DNA of 64,000 nucleotides, taken from NCBI RefSeq assembly GCF_008152325.1, contig NZ_CP042243.1, positions 2,113,026 to 2,177,025 of the forward strand, written 5' to 3'. A model generated the notes under the pieces. The model searched no databases. It had not been told where the DNA came from and was given only the letters and a program-made list of their open reading frames with translations. The DNA comes from Crassaminicella thermophila (lineage in GTDB: Bacteria > Bacillota > Clostridia > Peptostreptococcales > Thermotaleaceae). This document shows, piece after piece, positions 9,124 to 18,922 of the stretch; position 1 is the first letter of the stretch, and each line of letters begins with the position of its first letter. The translations under genes were made by a program, and so were the position numbers.

Positions 9124-9744
9124 TTATTGCTTTTTAAATATACCAAATGGTTTTCCAACAGGCAAAAACACTTTTCCAAAATGTGTATTTAAAACACAAG
9201 CAGCAGAACCATAAAAAGCAAATATTGATATTAATAATTCTGAAAAAGCAGCTAATTCATGTGCAGCCTCTGGAATAATACCAAATGTACTAAGAGATAA
9301 TCCAATAAATAAAAGGTCAATAAGGAAGAATATAATAAATAATACCTTATTTGTCTCCATAGCACCAATTGTCATAAATATAGAAAATATTAAGTATCCT
9401 ACAAATGCAAATCCAAGCTGTTTTATATCTACGCTTGCTGCTAGCTTTTCACCAAACACACCTGATTGAATCAACCATGTCATGGCAACTCCAAACCAAA
9501 ATAACGCATATCCTCCAAAAGCTGTAGTTCCAAAAGTATTATTTCTCTTTGAATCATTAATACAAGCAAATAATTGAGCAAAAGCGCCTAAAAAAATAGC
9601 CCATGGAATTATTAAGGATACTCCTTGTGTAATATCAAGTTTTTGTGATGATGCTACTAAAGTTACAATAGCAAGTCCAAACAATCCAAGTGCTGAAGGA
9701 TCTGCATTTGTAATTTTTACATTTTGTACTTCATTTGTGTTCAT
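9124..9744 (-). CDS. Acetate uptake transporter, GPR1/FUN34/SatP (YaaH) family
   Basis: 206 residues from the ATG at 9744 with AAGGAG upstream; the 13 extra residues of the longer frame lack an RBS. Six hydrophobic segments are visible, and the N-terminal family motif is present as NADPSALGLFGLA. SatP proteins move acetate or succinate with protons across the membrane. Charged residues are few and the length is close to that of E. coli SatP. It is a single gene upstream of the pyrC leader and has no obvious terminator of its own before the pyrC promoter. Confidence 0.88.
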   Translation of the reverse strand: MNTNEVQNVKITNADPSALGLFGLAIVTLVASSQKLDITQGVSLIIPWAIFLGAFAQLFACINDSKRNNTFGTTAFGGYALFWFGVAMTWLIQSGVFGEKLAASVDIKQLGFAFVGYLIFSIFMTIGAMETNKVLFIIFFLIDLLFIGLSLSTFGIIPEAAHELAAFSELLISIFAFYGSAACVLNTHFGKVFLPVGKPFGIFKKQ

Positions 9745-10039
9745 AAGCACTCTCCTTACAATAATTATTTTTCTAATAGGCATTTTTATATTTCTCTAAC
9801 ATGCTAAAGCATACTTTTTACATTATAACACACATAATCGAAATATTGAATATCTTGTCGATATTTTTGTATACAATTTCAAATCTACTAAAAAATTCGC
9901 ATGTTGCTCTTGCAACTGCTCATATCTATAACGGAATCTTTTACTTTTGTTCGAGATTTCCGTTGCTCAAAGGTTTTAAAAAATGCTCATTAGTCAATAA
10001 TCCACAATTTTAAGATATTTATAATTTCCTAAAGAATAA
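9745..10039. other. Intergenic stretch upstream of the acetate transporter
   Basis: About 295 bases. A TATAAT-type -10 (in GTTATAATG on the minus strand, near 9825) probably serves the transporter, with no clear -35. A partial inverted repeat (AACGGAATC, 9932 region, against GATTTCCGTT, 9955 region) could fold. A 70-codon plus-strand frame here has no RBS and unlikely composition, so I see no gene. Confidence 0.4.
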
Positions 10040-10070
10040 AAAACGTATAAGCTAAAAACTTATACGTTTT
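10040..10070 (-). terminator. Terminator of speE-speB
   Basis: Stem AAAACGTATAAG / CTTATACGTTTT with a 7-nt loop and T-rich tails on both sides, 8 nt after the speB stop. Confidence 0.85.
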
Positions 10071-10077
10071 TTATTTT

Positions 10078-10950
10078 CTATATAACTGTTTCCTTATCAA
10101 TAGCTAGTACCAATTCTCTTAGAATTTTACAAGCAACAGCAGTTGAAACACCACTTGTATCATAATGTGGAGAAAGCTCTACAATATCTGCACCTACAAT
10201 ATTTAATCCCTTTATATTATCTATAACCTCCATCATATCATGAAAAGATATTCCTCCAGGTTCAATTGTGCCTGTTCCTGGAAAAACGGAAGGATCTAGA
10301 ATATCTAAATCGATAGTAATATATACAGGAGCATCTCCTATCTCTTTTACTACTTCTTTTAAGCCTGAGCAAGTAAATTTTGTCAATTTAGTATGTTCCT
10401 TTGCCCATTCAAATTCTTCTTTTTCTCCAGATCTTATACCGAATTGATATATTCTGTCATCTCCTAAAAAATCCCAAATTCTTCTTATTACTGTTGCATG
10501 AGATAACTTCTCCCCCATATAATCTTCTCGAAGATCTGTATGAGCATCAAAATGTAGAATATAAAGATCTTTATATTTTTTATATACGGCTTCTACAGCA
10601 GGCAATGTAACCAAATGCTCTCCACCAATCATCACTGGTATTTTATCATCTTCTACAATATCTTCTGTAAAGCTATAGATCATCTCTAAAACTTTTTTAG
10701 TATTTCCAAAAGGAAATTCTAAATCTCCAGCATCAAATACAGCTATATCATTTAAGTCTTTATCTAAATATGGACTATAAGTTTCTAATCCATAAGACTC
10801 ATTTCTCATAATACTTGATGCAAATCTAGTACCTGGTCTAAAAGAAGTCGTTCCATCAAAAGGACTACCAAAGACAACTATTTTTGAATCTTTATACTCA
10901 TTATCAAAGCCTAAAAAGGTTAAAACATTTTTACAGCGTTCCAGCTTCAA
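10078..10950 (-). CDS. speB: Agmatinase
   Basis: Hydrolyses agmatine to putrescine and urea (ureohydrolase/arginase fold, two Mn ions). 290 residues; metal-binding motifs are visible as GGEH, HFDAHTDLR and TIDLDILDPS. The start is TTG: it lies 4 nt after AAGGAG, inside the last codons of speE, and no in-frame ATG is usable. The 20-nt overlap with speE suggests translational coupling. Together with SpeA (arginine decarboxylase type) and SpeE it gives arginine to agmatine to putrescine to spermidine. Confidence 0.93.
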   Translation of the reverse strand: MKLERCKNVLTFLGFDNEYKDSKIVVFGSPFDGTTSFRPGTRFASSIMRNESYGLETYSPYLDKDLNDIAVFDAGDLEFPFGNTKKVLEMIYSFTEDIVEDDKIPVMIGGEHLVTLPAVEAVYKKYKDLYILHFDAHTDLREDYMGEKLSHATVIRRIWDFLGDDRIYQFGIRSGEKEEFEWAKEHTKLTKFTCSGLKEVVKEIGDAPVYITIDLDILDPSVFPGTGTIEPGGISFHDMMEVIDNIKGLNIVGADIVELSPHYDTSGVSTAVACKILRELVLAIDKETVI

Positions 10951-11785
10951 TCATCTCCTTAACATAATTTGGTAATGCAAAAGCACCTACATGAAGATCT
11001 GTATTATAATATTTTGTCTTAAGTCCTAAAGAATTCCACTTTTGTGGATCAATATCTTTTACTGGGTGTAATTTCTTAGATGCAAAACCAAACAACCAAT
11101 GTCCAGAAGGATAAGTTGGTATATGAGCTTGATATACTTCGGCTATCGGGAAAATATTTTTTATTTTTCTGCTTGCTCTAATCATTTCCCTTGCATCATT
11201 TTCATAATAAGGACTCTCATTTTGATTTACCAATATTCCTTCTTCTGTTAATGCTTTATAGCAATTTCTATAAAATTCTGTTGTAAAAAGTCCTTCTCCT
11301 GGCCCTATAGGATCTGTAGAATCTACAATAATTAGGTCATATTCATTTTCTTTTCCTTCTACAAACTTGATTCCATCTTCAAAATATACATTTACTCTTT
11401 CATCATCTAACTTGCATGAAGTAATTGGGAAAAATTCTTTTGCAACTTCAACAACCACTTCATCTATTTCAACCATATCAATTTTTTCTATAGTTTTATA
11501 TCTTGTTAATTCTCTAACCGTTCCACCATCTCCAGCTCCTATTACTAAAACCTTTTTAATATTTGGATTTGTTGCCATAGCTACATGAGTAATCATATCA
11601 TGATAAATAAATTCGTCTTTTTCTGTTATCATAATCAATCCATCAATTGTAAGTAGCTTTCCAAATTCATATGTATCAAAAACATCTATTTGTTGAAATG
11701 GACTTTTTTTCGTATAAAGATGTTCCTTTACTTTAATTGAAAACTTTGCATTTTCTGTATGATGTTCTGTATACCATAATTCCAT
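10931..11785 (-). CDS. speE: Spermidine synthase
   Basis: Transfers aminopropyl from decarboxylated SAM to putrescine. 284 residues from the ATG at 11785, which follows AGGAGG by 7 nt. Family motifs: WYTEHHT at the N-terminus, the SAM-like GGGDGG region seen as VIGAGDGGTVRE, and DSTDPIGPGEGLF with the catalytic Asp. First gene of the speE-speB operon. No speD lies in the window, so decarboxylated SAM must be supplied by a gene elsewhere. Confidence 0.95.
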   Translation of the reverse strand: MELWYTEHHTENAKFSIKVKEHLYTKKSPFQQIDVFDTYEFGKLLTIDGLIMITEKDEFIYHDMITHVAMATNPNIKKVLVIGAGDGGTVRELTRYKTIEKIDMVEIDEVVVEVAKEFFPITSCKLDDERVNVYFEDGIKFVEGKENEYDLIIVDSTDPIGPGEGLFTTEFYRNCYKALTEEGILVNQNESPYYENDAREMIRASRKIKNIFPIAEVYQAHIPTYPSGHWLFGFASKKLHPVKDIDPQKWNSLGLKTKYYNTDLHVGAFALPNYVKEMIEAGTL

Positions 11786-11878
11786 GTTTATTCCTCCTAG
11801 TTTCACTGATATTTTTAAGTAAAAAACACAATATTAGCTTTTGCTTTTTTTCTATTAGCATTCTTATTATCTTTTTTA

Positions 11879-11906
11879 AATATACTATTTTTTTTGAGAA
11901 TGTCAA
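11879..11906 (-). promoter_or_regulatory. Promoter for speE-speB
   Basis: TTGACA (11901-11906) and TATATT (11879-11884), 16-bp spacer. Confidence 0.6.
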
Positions 11907-11952
11907 TACTCTTTCTTGCATTTTAAAAAGTCCTATATTTATTATACTTTAA

Positions 11953-11988
11953 AAAATAGCGCCCATTTATATACTTGGACGCTATTTT
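11953..11988 (-). terminator. Terminator of speA
   Basis: Stem AAAATAGCG(T)CC / GG(G)CGCTATTTT followed by T-rich sequence, 3 nt after the speA stop. Confidence 0.85.
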
Positions 11989-11990
11989 TA

Positions 11991-13451
11991 TCATATTCCT
12001 AAAACCTTAATATTCTCTACGTAAGGATCTTGTGTATCTGTTAGCATGCTATGCTGACTTTTTAGAAACTTTATATAATAAATCATTTCCTTACTTATTC
12101 TTTCTCCTGGTGTAACAATTGGAATCCCTGGAGGATATGCCATAATAGATTCTCCACTTACTTCCCCTTCAGCCTCATCTAGTTTTACTAGTTTTTTTCT
12201 AGCATAAAAAGCATTCCTTGGAGAAACGATAACCTCTGGATTTTCCAAAGCAATTTTTGCATACTTTATTTGTGTTCCTTGGCTTCCTCTATATTTTTCA
12301 CTAATATCTCTTAACGCTTTTATCAATGCTTCAATAGATTTTTCTCCATCTCCCACACTGACAATAGCAAGTATATTCAACACATCTCCAAGCTCCACTT
12401 GAATATTATATTCATCCCTTAATAAATCATAAACTTCAAATCCTGTCAAGCCAAGTCCAGTTACATTAATCCCTAATTTTGTTTCATCAAAATTATAAAC
12501 ACCAGGCTTACCAATTAGCTCTTTTCCAAAAGCATAAAATCCATCAATTTTATTAATTTCATCTCTAGCATTTTTTGTAAGCTTTAGTATTTTAGATAAT
12601 ACTTTTTCTCCTTGTGTTACCAACATTTTTCTTGCTACATCTAAACTTCCCATCAACAAATATGAAGCACTTGTAGTTTGTGTTAAATTCAATATTGTTT
12701 TTACAGTATTCTTATCAATCAAACCTTCATTTAACAACAAAACAGAACTTTGAGTTAAAGATCCTCCTGTTTTGTGCAAGCTTACAGCAGCCATATCAGC
12801 TCCTAATTCCATTGCTGATTGAGGAAGCTCAGGATGAAACGGAAAATGTGCCCCATGGGCTTCATCCACTAAAACGACCATTCCATGTTTATGAGCTAAT
12901 TTCACAATCTCTTTAACATCTGAAGTAGCACCATAATAGGTAGGATTAATAATAAATACAGCTTTTGCATCTGAATTTTTTGCTATAGCCATTTCTACAC
13001 TCTCTAGTGATACTCCCATAGCAATTCCAAGCCTATCATTCGTCTCTGGTTGAATATATACAGGCAACGCTCCACTTAATATAAGACCGTTTGTAGCTGA
13101 TTTATGTGCATTTCTAGGTATAATAATTTTTTCTCCTGGTTTACATACACTCATAATCATTGCTTGTACCGCAGAAGTAGTGCCATTTACTTGAAAAAAA
13201 GCATGATCTGCACAATAAGCTTCTGCCATCAGCTCTTCAGCTTCTTTAATAACACTAACAGGGTTGCTTATATTATCAAGTGGCTTCATAGAATTTACAT
13301 CTATTTCCAAAACCTTTTTCCCAACAAATTCTGCAAACTCTGGTATTCCATTCCCATGTTTATGTCCTGGAACATCAAACGGAATAACCTTTCTTTCATG
13401 ATACGCCTTTAAAGCATCGAATAATGGCATATTGTTTTGATTGTGTAGCAT
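11991..13451 (-). CDS. speA: Orn/Lys/Arg decarboxylase (probable arginine decarboxylase)
   Basis: PLP-dependent fold I decarboxylase; 486 residues from the ATG at 13451 (RBS AAGGTGG). The PLP Lys is in AAVSLHKTGGS, the cofactor Asp in LVDEAHGAHF, and the N-terminal DVPGHKHG motif is typical of the short Bacillus SpeA/YaaO type. Substrate specificity among Arg, Lys and Orn cannot be read directly; the following speE-speB genes favour arginine. It has its own promoter (TTGACA-N15-TATAAC) and terminator, so it is a separate unit in the same polyamine cluster. Confidence 0.9.
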   Translation of the reverse strand: MLHNQNNMPLFDALKAYHERKVIPFDVPGHKHGNGIPEFAEFVGKKVLEIDVNSMKPLDNISNPVSVIKEAEELMAEAYCADHAFFQVNGTTSAVQAMIMSVCKPGEKIIIPRNAHKSATNGLILSGALPVYIQPETNDRLGIAMGVSLESVEMAIAKNSDAKAVFIINPTYYGATSDVKEIVKLAHKHGMVVLVDEAHGAHFPFHPELPQSAMELGADMAAVSLHKTGGSLTQSSVLLLNEGLIDKNTVKTILNLTQTTSASYLLMGSLDVARKMLVTQGEKVLSKILKLTKNARDEINKIDGFYAFGKELIGKPGVYNFDETKLGINVTGLGLTGFEVYDLLRDEYNIQVELGDVLNILAIVSVGDGEKSIEALIKALRDISEKYRGSQGTQIKYAKIALENPEVIVSPRNAFYARKKLVKLDEAEGEVSGESIMAYPPGIPIVTPGERISKEMIYYIKFLKSQHSMLTDTQDPYVENIKVLGI

Positions 13452-13491
13452 ATTCCACCACCTTCTTTTCAAAAAATCCAGTACGATTTAT

Positions 13492-13518
13492 GTTATACCA
13501 TCTATTTCATATTGTCAA
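13492..13518 (-). promoter_or_regulatory. Promoter for speA
   Basis: TTGACA (13513-13518) and TATAAC (13492-13497); the spacer is 15 bp, slightly short. Confidence 0.5.
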
Positions 13519-13629
13519 TACACTAATTTCTTACACTTAAATATCTATTATTTATATGCTCATAAAGATAAACAATATCAATACTAAAAAAGAAATATAA
13601 AGACACGTGAATGACTTTGATAACTTTTG

Positions 13630-15807
13630 TTAAAATTGTTTATCTATATTATTTTCATAAATAGAAATAAAAATATCAACTATTTCAGGATCAAACTGTG
13701 TTCCGCTACACATTTTTATTTCTTCAATAGCCTCTTTGTGGGTTTTAATTTGATTATATGGCCTTAAATTAGTCATTGCATCATAAGAATCTACTACTGC
13801 CAATATTCTACACTCTAATGGAATATCATTTTTACTTAGTCCTAATGGATATCCTTTCCCATCCCACCTTTCATGATGCTTTAGGATCAGTTCTGCAATG
13901 CTAGAAAGCTCATGTGAATTTAAAGCTATTCTATACCCCTTTTCAGTATGGCTTTTCATTATTTCCCACTCTTCTTGTGATAATTTTCCTGTTTTTTTGA
14001 GTATATAATCAGGAATTGCAATTTTACCTAAATCATGAACTTCAGCTAATAAAATTAGTTTATTCTTTCTATTTTCATTAAGTCCTATTTTATCAGCAAT
14101 TTTTGTACACATCTTTACTACTCTTTTAGTGTGTCCTGAAGTTACAAAGTCCCTTTCAGCTAATGCAGCCATTAAAATGCTTAATATTTGATTCTTTCTA
14201 CTTGATTTATTCATCAATTTATTTCTATACATTATATCATCAGCTTCTTTTATAACTTCTTCAATTTTCTTTTTTCTATTATCTGTTATGCTAAACCCAA
14301 TTGCAACAGATAGTTTAAGCATTTTATTATCTAATGAGTTATTATATTCTTCTATATTAGCATAAATTCTTTTTACTATATTTTCAATTTTTTCCTTATT
14401 TGTTTCTGTCAGTATAACTGAAAATTCATCTCCTCCTATCCTTGCAACAACATCTTTTTCTCTTACAGATTTCTTTAAAATATCAGCAAAACTTTTGAGA
14501 AGGATATCTCCATATTTATGCCCTAATGTGTCATTAACAAATTTTAATCCGTTTAAATCACACATAATAATAGCAATTGAATCAAAATTATTCTTTTCAT
14601 ATTTATCTAGTTCTTTATTAAAATAATTATAATTATATAATCCAGTCAATGTATCATACATACTCATATGTTCTAATTTTTTTTCATAATTTTTTACTTC
14701 TGTTATATTTGTATAAATTCCATATCCTCCTAATATCTTATCGTTAATTTTTATACGTATACTTCTAACCAATACATATACTGGGGTTTTGTCTTTTTTA
14801 TATCTTACTGATTCAACACTAACTATTCCTTTTTTTAAAGTCTTAATAGTTAATTCTCTTGCTTCTTGTAATTTTTCCTCTGGAACAATGATTTTATCTA
14901 TATTTTTTCCTAAACATTCTTCTTTAGAGTAACCAAATATTTTCTCAAAGGATTTATTGACATTTAATATTCTTCCTTTTGTATCAACTTCTACAATTGC
15001 ATCTTGTGAATGATTAAATAATATTTCCAAACGACTTTTTTGAATCATTTCAATATTTTTTTCAGTTATTAATTCTTTTTCAATTTCTAATCTTTTTTTA
15101 ATTTCATCGTTTAAATCACTATTTATTTTATTCAATTTATAAAGATAGAGCATCATAAAAATTACTATAATTCCTGTAATCATCAGTAGCATTATCGTTT
15201 GTGTGTTAAGCAGTGAATACAAATTTCTATATTTTGAATATAAATAAACACCCGTTCCAATATAAGCATCTATTTCAGGAATTCCTTTGACATATGCTAA
15301 CTTTTCTTCAACAGTTTCAGTGTTTGGTAGTTTTTTTAAGTATTTTACATATGAACCATATGGTGATTGTTTTGCTGCTTTAACAAGTTCTCTTATAACA
15401 TACCTGCCTTCCACATCTCGGTAATCCCACATGTTTCTTCCTTCTTTTTCAGGTTCAAATGGCTGAACTAAATAGTAACCATCATACGTACTCATAAAAA
15501 TATAATTATCAGAATAATTGTCTTTATAAGTCATATTTCTAACTAAATTAGCAATCCTTTTTCTCGCTTCCTCAACAGTAATCTTTCCTTTCCGTCTTAA
15601 CTCTATAATAGGATTTATAGTATTATAAGCAATATCTACCTTTTGTTTCAATTCTATTTGTACTTGATTTTCAATTTCGTTAACAAACAACTCTGATACA
15701 TGCTTTGTTCCAATCATTATAATAATAATTATGCATATAGCAATTATGAAAATAATTTTTATAGTTATAAATTTTAAAATTTTATCTTTCAGTTTACTAA
15801 TCAACAT
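13630..15807 (-). CDS. Cache-PAS-GGDEF-HD-GYP c-di-GMP turnover protein
   Basis: 725 residues: N-terminal membrane helix (about 14-34), an extracellular single-Cache type sensor (about 35-195, with NYIFMSTYDGYYLVQP), a second helix (about 205-225), PAS (about 260-380), GGDEF (about 385-545) and HD-GYP (about 550-720). The cyclase loop is intact (ARIGGDEFSV) and the phosphodiesterase motifs are intact (EVHDLGKIAIPD, HHERWDGKGYPLG), so the protein could both make and break c-di-GMP. The Cache domain implies sensing of a small external ligand such as a carboxylate. It follows the chemoreceptor gene by 38 nt and is probably co-transcribed, which links chemotaxis and c-di-GMP control. The RBS is weak (GGTG). 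Confidence 0.9.
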   Translation of the reverse strand: MLISKLKDKILKFITIKIIFIIAICIIIIIMIGTKHVSELFVNEIENQVQIELKQKVDIAYNTINPIIELRRKGKITVEEARKRIANLVRNMTYKDNYSDNYIFMSTYDGYYLVQPFEPEKEGRNMWDYRDVEGRYVIRELVKAAKQSPYGSYVKYLKKLPNTETVEEKLAYVKGIPEIDAYIGTGVYLYSKYRNLYSLLNTQTIMLLMITGIIVIFMMLYLYKLNKINSDLNDEIKKRLEIEKELITEKNIEMIQKSRLEILFNHSQDAIVEVDTKGRILNVNKSFEKIFGYSKEECLGKNIDKIIVPEEKLQEARELTIKTLKKGIVSVESVRYKKDKTPVYVLVRSIRIKINDKILGGYGIYTNITEVKNYEKKLEHMSMYDTLTGLYNYNYFNKELDKYEKNNFDSIAIIMCDLNGLKFVNDTLGHKYGDILLKSFADILKKSVREKDVVARIGGDEFSVILTETNKEKIENIVKRIYANIEEYNNSLDNKMLKLSVAIGFSITDNRKKKIEEVIKEADDIMYRNKLMNKSSRKNQILSILMAALAERDFVTSGHTKRVVKMCTKIADKIGLNENRKNKLILLAEVHDLGKIAIPDYILKKTGKLSQEEWEIMKSHTEKGYRIALNSHELSSIAELILKHHERWDGKGYPLGLSKNDIPLECRILAVVDSYDAMTNLRPYNQIKTHKEAIEEIKMCSGTQFDPEIVDIFISIYENNIDKQF

Positions 15808-15845
15808 TATTTGTTCACCAACTTAACTGTAACTATTTCCAATCT

Positions 15846-17573
15846 TTATACTTTGAAGCGATTTACCATCTCCATCATATCCATAGCTATTTCACTTAAG
15901 CTTTGAGCTGTTGATGCTACTTCCTCTGATGATGCCGTAAATTCCTCTGATGATGCTGCTACCTCTTCTATAGCTGCTGAATTTTCTTCTGTTACTGCAC
16001 TTACCTGCTCAACTCTTTCCATAACCATATCCTTCGATTTTACAATCTCATCCATAGCATCATATGTTTTCTTCATAAGAGGCGCTATATTTTCAACAGA
16101 TATTAGTATATCTCCAAAAGACTTTACAGTATTTTCCACAGACGTTACCTGTTCTTTTACGTACTGTTCTACATCATTTGATGTGTTAATAACTTCATCT
16201 GTATCTCTCGTAATAGATTCTACTAAATTTACTATCTTTTTAGTAGATTGTCTTGATTCTTCTGCTAATTTTCGTACTTCCTCAGCTACTACAGCAAACC
16301 CCCTACCATTTTCCCCTGCTCTTGCTGCTTCTATAGCCGCATTTAGTGCCAATAAATTGGTTTGTTCTGATATAGCTGATATTATTTCTGTAATACCACT
16401 TATTTCTTTTACAGAATCCGTTAATGTTTCTACTTTACCTACAACTAATTCAAATGCATTTTTTATTGCTTCAATAGATTGAACTAATATATCCATTTCT
16501 TTCTTACCAATATTCGCTTTATTTTCTGCATTTTCCGTTTCATCTTTTACATTTTTAAGTTCTTTATATACATGTTCTATATTGTTTGTCAGCTCTGACA
16601 AAAAACTCACAATATCTGTTAAATTCTGTGCCTGACTTATAGCTCCATCAGCTACCTGCTGCATAGTTGATGCTAATTCTTGAGATGAAGCAGATATTTC
16701 TTCTGATACAGCAGCAAGATTTTTAGATTGACTTGTTACTTTCTCTGAATTTCTCTTTACATCAATCAAGGCTCTTTGCATATTTTTAATAACATCTACT
16801 AATGAACGATTCATTTGGGCAAACTCATTCTTACCATTTTCCTCTAAATCTACTATAAAATCATAGTCCGATAATTTTGTTAATACATTATTGATTTGAG
16901 CCATTGATTTTTTCATTAATATTAATAAAAGAAAAATCAAGAAAGCTATTAAAGCAATTATTACTGTTGATAAAATTATAAATAAATTCCTTGATTTTCC
17001 ATATAATTCATTTGCTTTATCAACTACATTTTGTGCTTTAACTTCATTTATAGATATTAGCTCATTAATGTTTTTTTGAACTTCAGAAGCACAATCAATT
17101 ATTTTATTAATTTCTACTGCACTTAATACAGCCCCTTTTTGTAATTTGCTTAATAATTCGTCGCTTTCATTTAAATATATTTTATAGTTACTTTCAATTT
17201 TATCAAATAATGTCTTTTCCTCATTTTTTAGATCAAGCTCTCTATATTTATCAAAAACTTTTATTAAACTTTTCTTTTGATTTTCTATAGTCTCTGCTAC
17301 AGTTTTGTCGTACTGATTTGAATAAAGTATTTTGTTTATATTAAGCCTTATAATATAAAGTTCTGATTCTAGGTGTTTTAGTTCAAGAGATGTAAGCATA
17401 TTTTTTTCATAAAGAGAATTCATATCATTACTTAAAACTCTCATATTGTTCAAAGATGAGTATGTTATATACCCTGTAGAAATAACTGTAAGAATTAATG
17501 TAATAAGTAATAAAGAAGTAATTTTTACGTTTTTTAAAAAATTATTACTTTTACTCGTAGTCTTTTCTTTCAT
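15846..17573 (-). CDS. Methyl-accepting chemotaxis protein
   Basis: 575 residues from the ATG at 17573 (RBS GAGGAGGG, 7 nt). Two membrane helices (about 17-38 and 197-220) enclose a helical four-helix-bundle-type sensor of about 160 residues; then HAMP and a full cytoplasmic signalling coiled coil. The conserved hairpin tip is visible ([16 protein letters not shown], then [18 protein letters not shown]). The Ser/Ala/Glu-rich ends are likely methylation regions. It signals to CheA-CheW, which are not in the window. Pairing with the downstream GGDEF/HD-GYP gene suggests one sensory unit. Confidence 0.93.
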   Translation of the reverse strand: MKEKTTSKSNNFLKNVKITSLLLITLILTVISTGYITYSSLNNMRVLSNDMNSLYEKNMLTSLELKHLESELYIIRLNINKILYSNQYDKTVAETIENQKKSLIKVFDKYRELDLKNEEKTLFDKIESNYKIYLNESDELLSKLQKGAVLSAVEINKIIDCASEVQKNINELISINEVKAQNVVDKANELYGKSRNLFIILSTVIIALIAFLIFLLLILMKKSMAQINNVLTKLSDYDFIVDLEENGKNEFAQMNRSLVDVIKNMQRALIDVKRNSEKVTSQSKNLAAVSEEISASSQELASTMQQVADGAISQAQNLTDIVSFLSELTNNIEHVYKELKNVKDETENAENKANIGKKEMDILVQSIEAIKNAFELVVGKVETLTDSVKEISGITEIISAISEQTNLLALNAAIEAARAGENGRGFAVVAEEVRKLAEESRQSTKKIVNLVESITRDTDEVINTSNDVEQYVKEQVTSVENTVKSFGDILISVENIAPLMKKTYDAMDEIVKSKDMVMERVEQVSAVTEENSAAIEEVAASSEEFTASSEEVASTAQSLSEIAMDMMEMVNRFKV

Positions 17574-17599
17574 CTCATTTCCCTCCTCAAACAATATTT

Positions 17600-17649
17600 T
17601 AAAATATAAAAACCCTTTTTAATATTAATAATAATCATTTAAAAAGGGG
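17600..17649 (-). terminator. Terminator-like hairpin in the chemoreceptor leader
   Basis: On the minus strand CCCTTTTTAAA (17638-17648) pairs with TTAAAAAGGG (17613-17622) and is followed by TTTTTATATTTT, only about 27 nt before the chemoreceptor start. This looks like an attenuator; no known aptamer (for example c-di-GMP type) is visible upstream. Confidence 0.5.
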
Positions 17650-17748
17650 CTAAAATAGTACTTTTACCCTATTTTATCATATTTTGTAGAATTCTACTGC
17701 TTTTTTACGAATTATTATTTCGTATTTTTTAAAGGTGAGAGGGACTGA

Positions 17749-17761
17749 GAGGGACGGTTAA
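17749..17761. repeat. REP-like repeat, left inverted copy
   Basis: GAGGGACGGTTAA, the exact inverse of the TTAACCGTCCCTC found at 20636-20648 and 20664-20676. The copies flank the RAYT/IS3 region, as expected for REP-like sequences served by a RAYT transposase. Confidence 0.6.
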
Positions 17762-17810
17762 CTGTAATGATTCTTGTGTATCAAAAACTATTCATCTCAA
17801 AACAAAATAA

Positions 17811-17847
17811 GGAAGCTACTATCTTTTTGTTAAAAATAATAGCTTCC
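17811..17847 (-). terminator. Hairpin downstream of the RAYT gene
   Basis: GGAAGCTA ... TAGCTTCC with an inner TAT/ATA extension; on the minus strand it is followed by TTATTTTGTTTTG. It probably ends the RAYT transcript, about 85 nt past its stop. Confidence 0.5.
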
Positions 17848-17930
17848 ATGTCTAGTTTTTTAAATTTATTTAGCTTTTGAGCATAACAAATAAACACATT
17901 TATCATGTGCTATTTAAAAACTTCTCTATT

Positions 17931-18836
17931 TTAAGCAATTTGTATAAATTCCTCTATTATATTTCCATATTTTTCATTGTTAAATGCTATATCTAACCCT
18001 ATTGAACATAATTTTGATACTCTTGATTGACTTAAATTCCCTATTACACTGCAAATTTGTCTTTGGGTAAAATTGCAAAAGCATCTCATCAAAAATGCAC
18101 ACAGTGCTCTTGTCTCTGTATATTTCTTGTTATATTTTATATATATTTTATTTTTATTTACTTTTGTATATTCTGTTACGAAGCTTATTACTCTCTCAGG
18201 GGTATAGTCTCTTACTAATATTCTCCTTTGACTTCTATATTCACTATTTTTCTTTTCAAATTCTACATCTAGTTCTTCATCTTCTGTATCTGTTTTATAT
18301 ACTAAGGATAAATATTTCTTTATATTTTTTTCATTTGTTAAATATAGTATTTCCTCTAAAAAAGTTTTATCTAATATTTCAAATTCATTGGTTTTATATA
18401 CATATTCCTTTAAGCTTGAAAATCTGTAATTTAATACGTTATATTTATATTCTTTTATATCTTTTGGGTTGTTATGAATATACGCTGATAGCATTATTAA
18501 ATATTCATCTTTATCTACTATTACACTTTTATATCTATCTTGAAACACATGGCCATATCTTTGATACTTTCGATTGTAATATCCTGCATAGCAGAAATTT
18601 ATAGAATGCATTATTCTTGATATATCTGCTCCATTGGCGTCTATGATTAAATGTCCATGATTGTCCATAAGACAATAGGCGTAAACTTTGAATTGAAATT
18701 TTTTTATGTACTTTTTTATTAATGAGAAATATTTTAATTTATCTTCCTCATCATTGAATAGGTTTATTTCGCTTATACTTCTTACCATTATGTGATATAT
18801 TGAATCTTCACTTTTTACTCTAGCTGTTCTAGGCAT
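17931..18836 (-). CDS. REP-associated tyrosine transposase (RAYT, Y1 HUH family)
   Basis: 301 residues, Y1-transposase fold: N-terminal RTARVKSEDSIYHIMVRS, HUH metal motif DNHGHLIID (residues about 58-66), and the catalytic Tyr region (YAGYYNRKYQRYGHVFQDRYKS split over about 90-111). The C-terminal third carries a helix-turn-helix-like part (FTQRQICSVIGNLSQSRVSKL). RAYTs nick and join single-stranded DNA at REP hairpins and are usually single-copy residents rather than true insertion sequences. REP-like repeats lie on both sides. The RBS AGAAAGGAG at 18844-18852 is intact, but an IS3 element has inserted directly upstream and has probably cut the gene from its native promoter. Confidence 0.9.
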   Translation of the reverse strand: MPRTARVKSEDSIYHIMVRSISEINLFNDEEDKLKYFSLIKKYIKKFQFKVYAYCLMDNHGHLIIDANGADISRIMHSINFCYAGYYNRKYQRYGHVFQDRYKSVIVDKDEYLIMLSAYIHNNPKDIKEYKYNVLNYRFSSLKEYVYKTNEFEILDKTFLEEILYLTNEKNIKKYLSLVYKTDTEDEELDVEFEKKNSEYRSQRRILVRDYTPERVISFVTEYTKVNKNKIYIKYNKKYTETRALCAFLMRCFCNFTQRQICSVIGNLSQSRVSKLCSIGLDIAFNNEKYGNIIEEFIQIA

Positions 18837-18860
18837 ATAAAAACTACTCCTTTCTGATAT

Positions 18861-18882
18861 GCTCCCCTTGAAGTGGACAGTT
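18861..18882 (+). repeat. IS3 left terminal inverted repeat
   Basis: Pairs imperfectly with 20549-20569; about 17 positions match after a one-base gap, including the shared TTGAAGT/GTCAAGT core and the GACAGT inner end. Confidence 0.7.
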
Positions 18883-18922
18883 AAAATAAAAAAACTGTTT
18901 ATTGAAGGAGGAGCATTTTCTT

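Noticed and set aside
9801..10013. 70-codon plus-strand frame upstream of the acetate transporter
   Set aside because: No RBS, composition of a random AT-rich frame, and it overlaps the likely promoter of the transporter.
17650..17780. c-di-GMP riboswitch before the chemoreceptor gene
   Set aside because: Looked for the GEMM conserved segments because of the c-di-GMP context; none found.
18095..18604. 169-codon plus-strand frame opposite the RAYT gene
   Set aside because: Leu/Ile/Tyr-rich antisense shadow of a clearly coding minus-strand gene.
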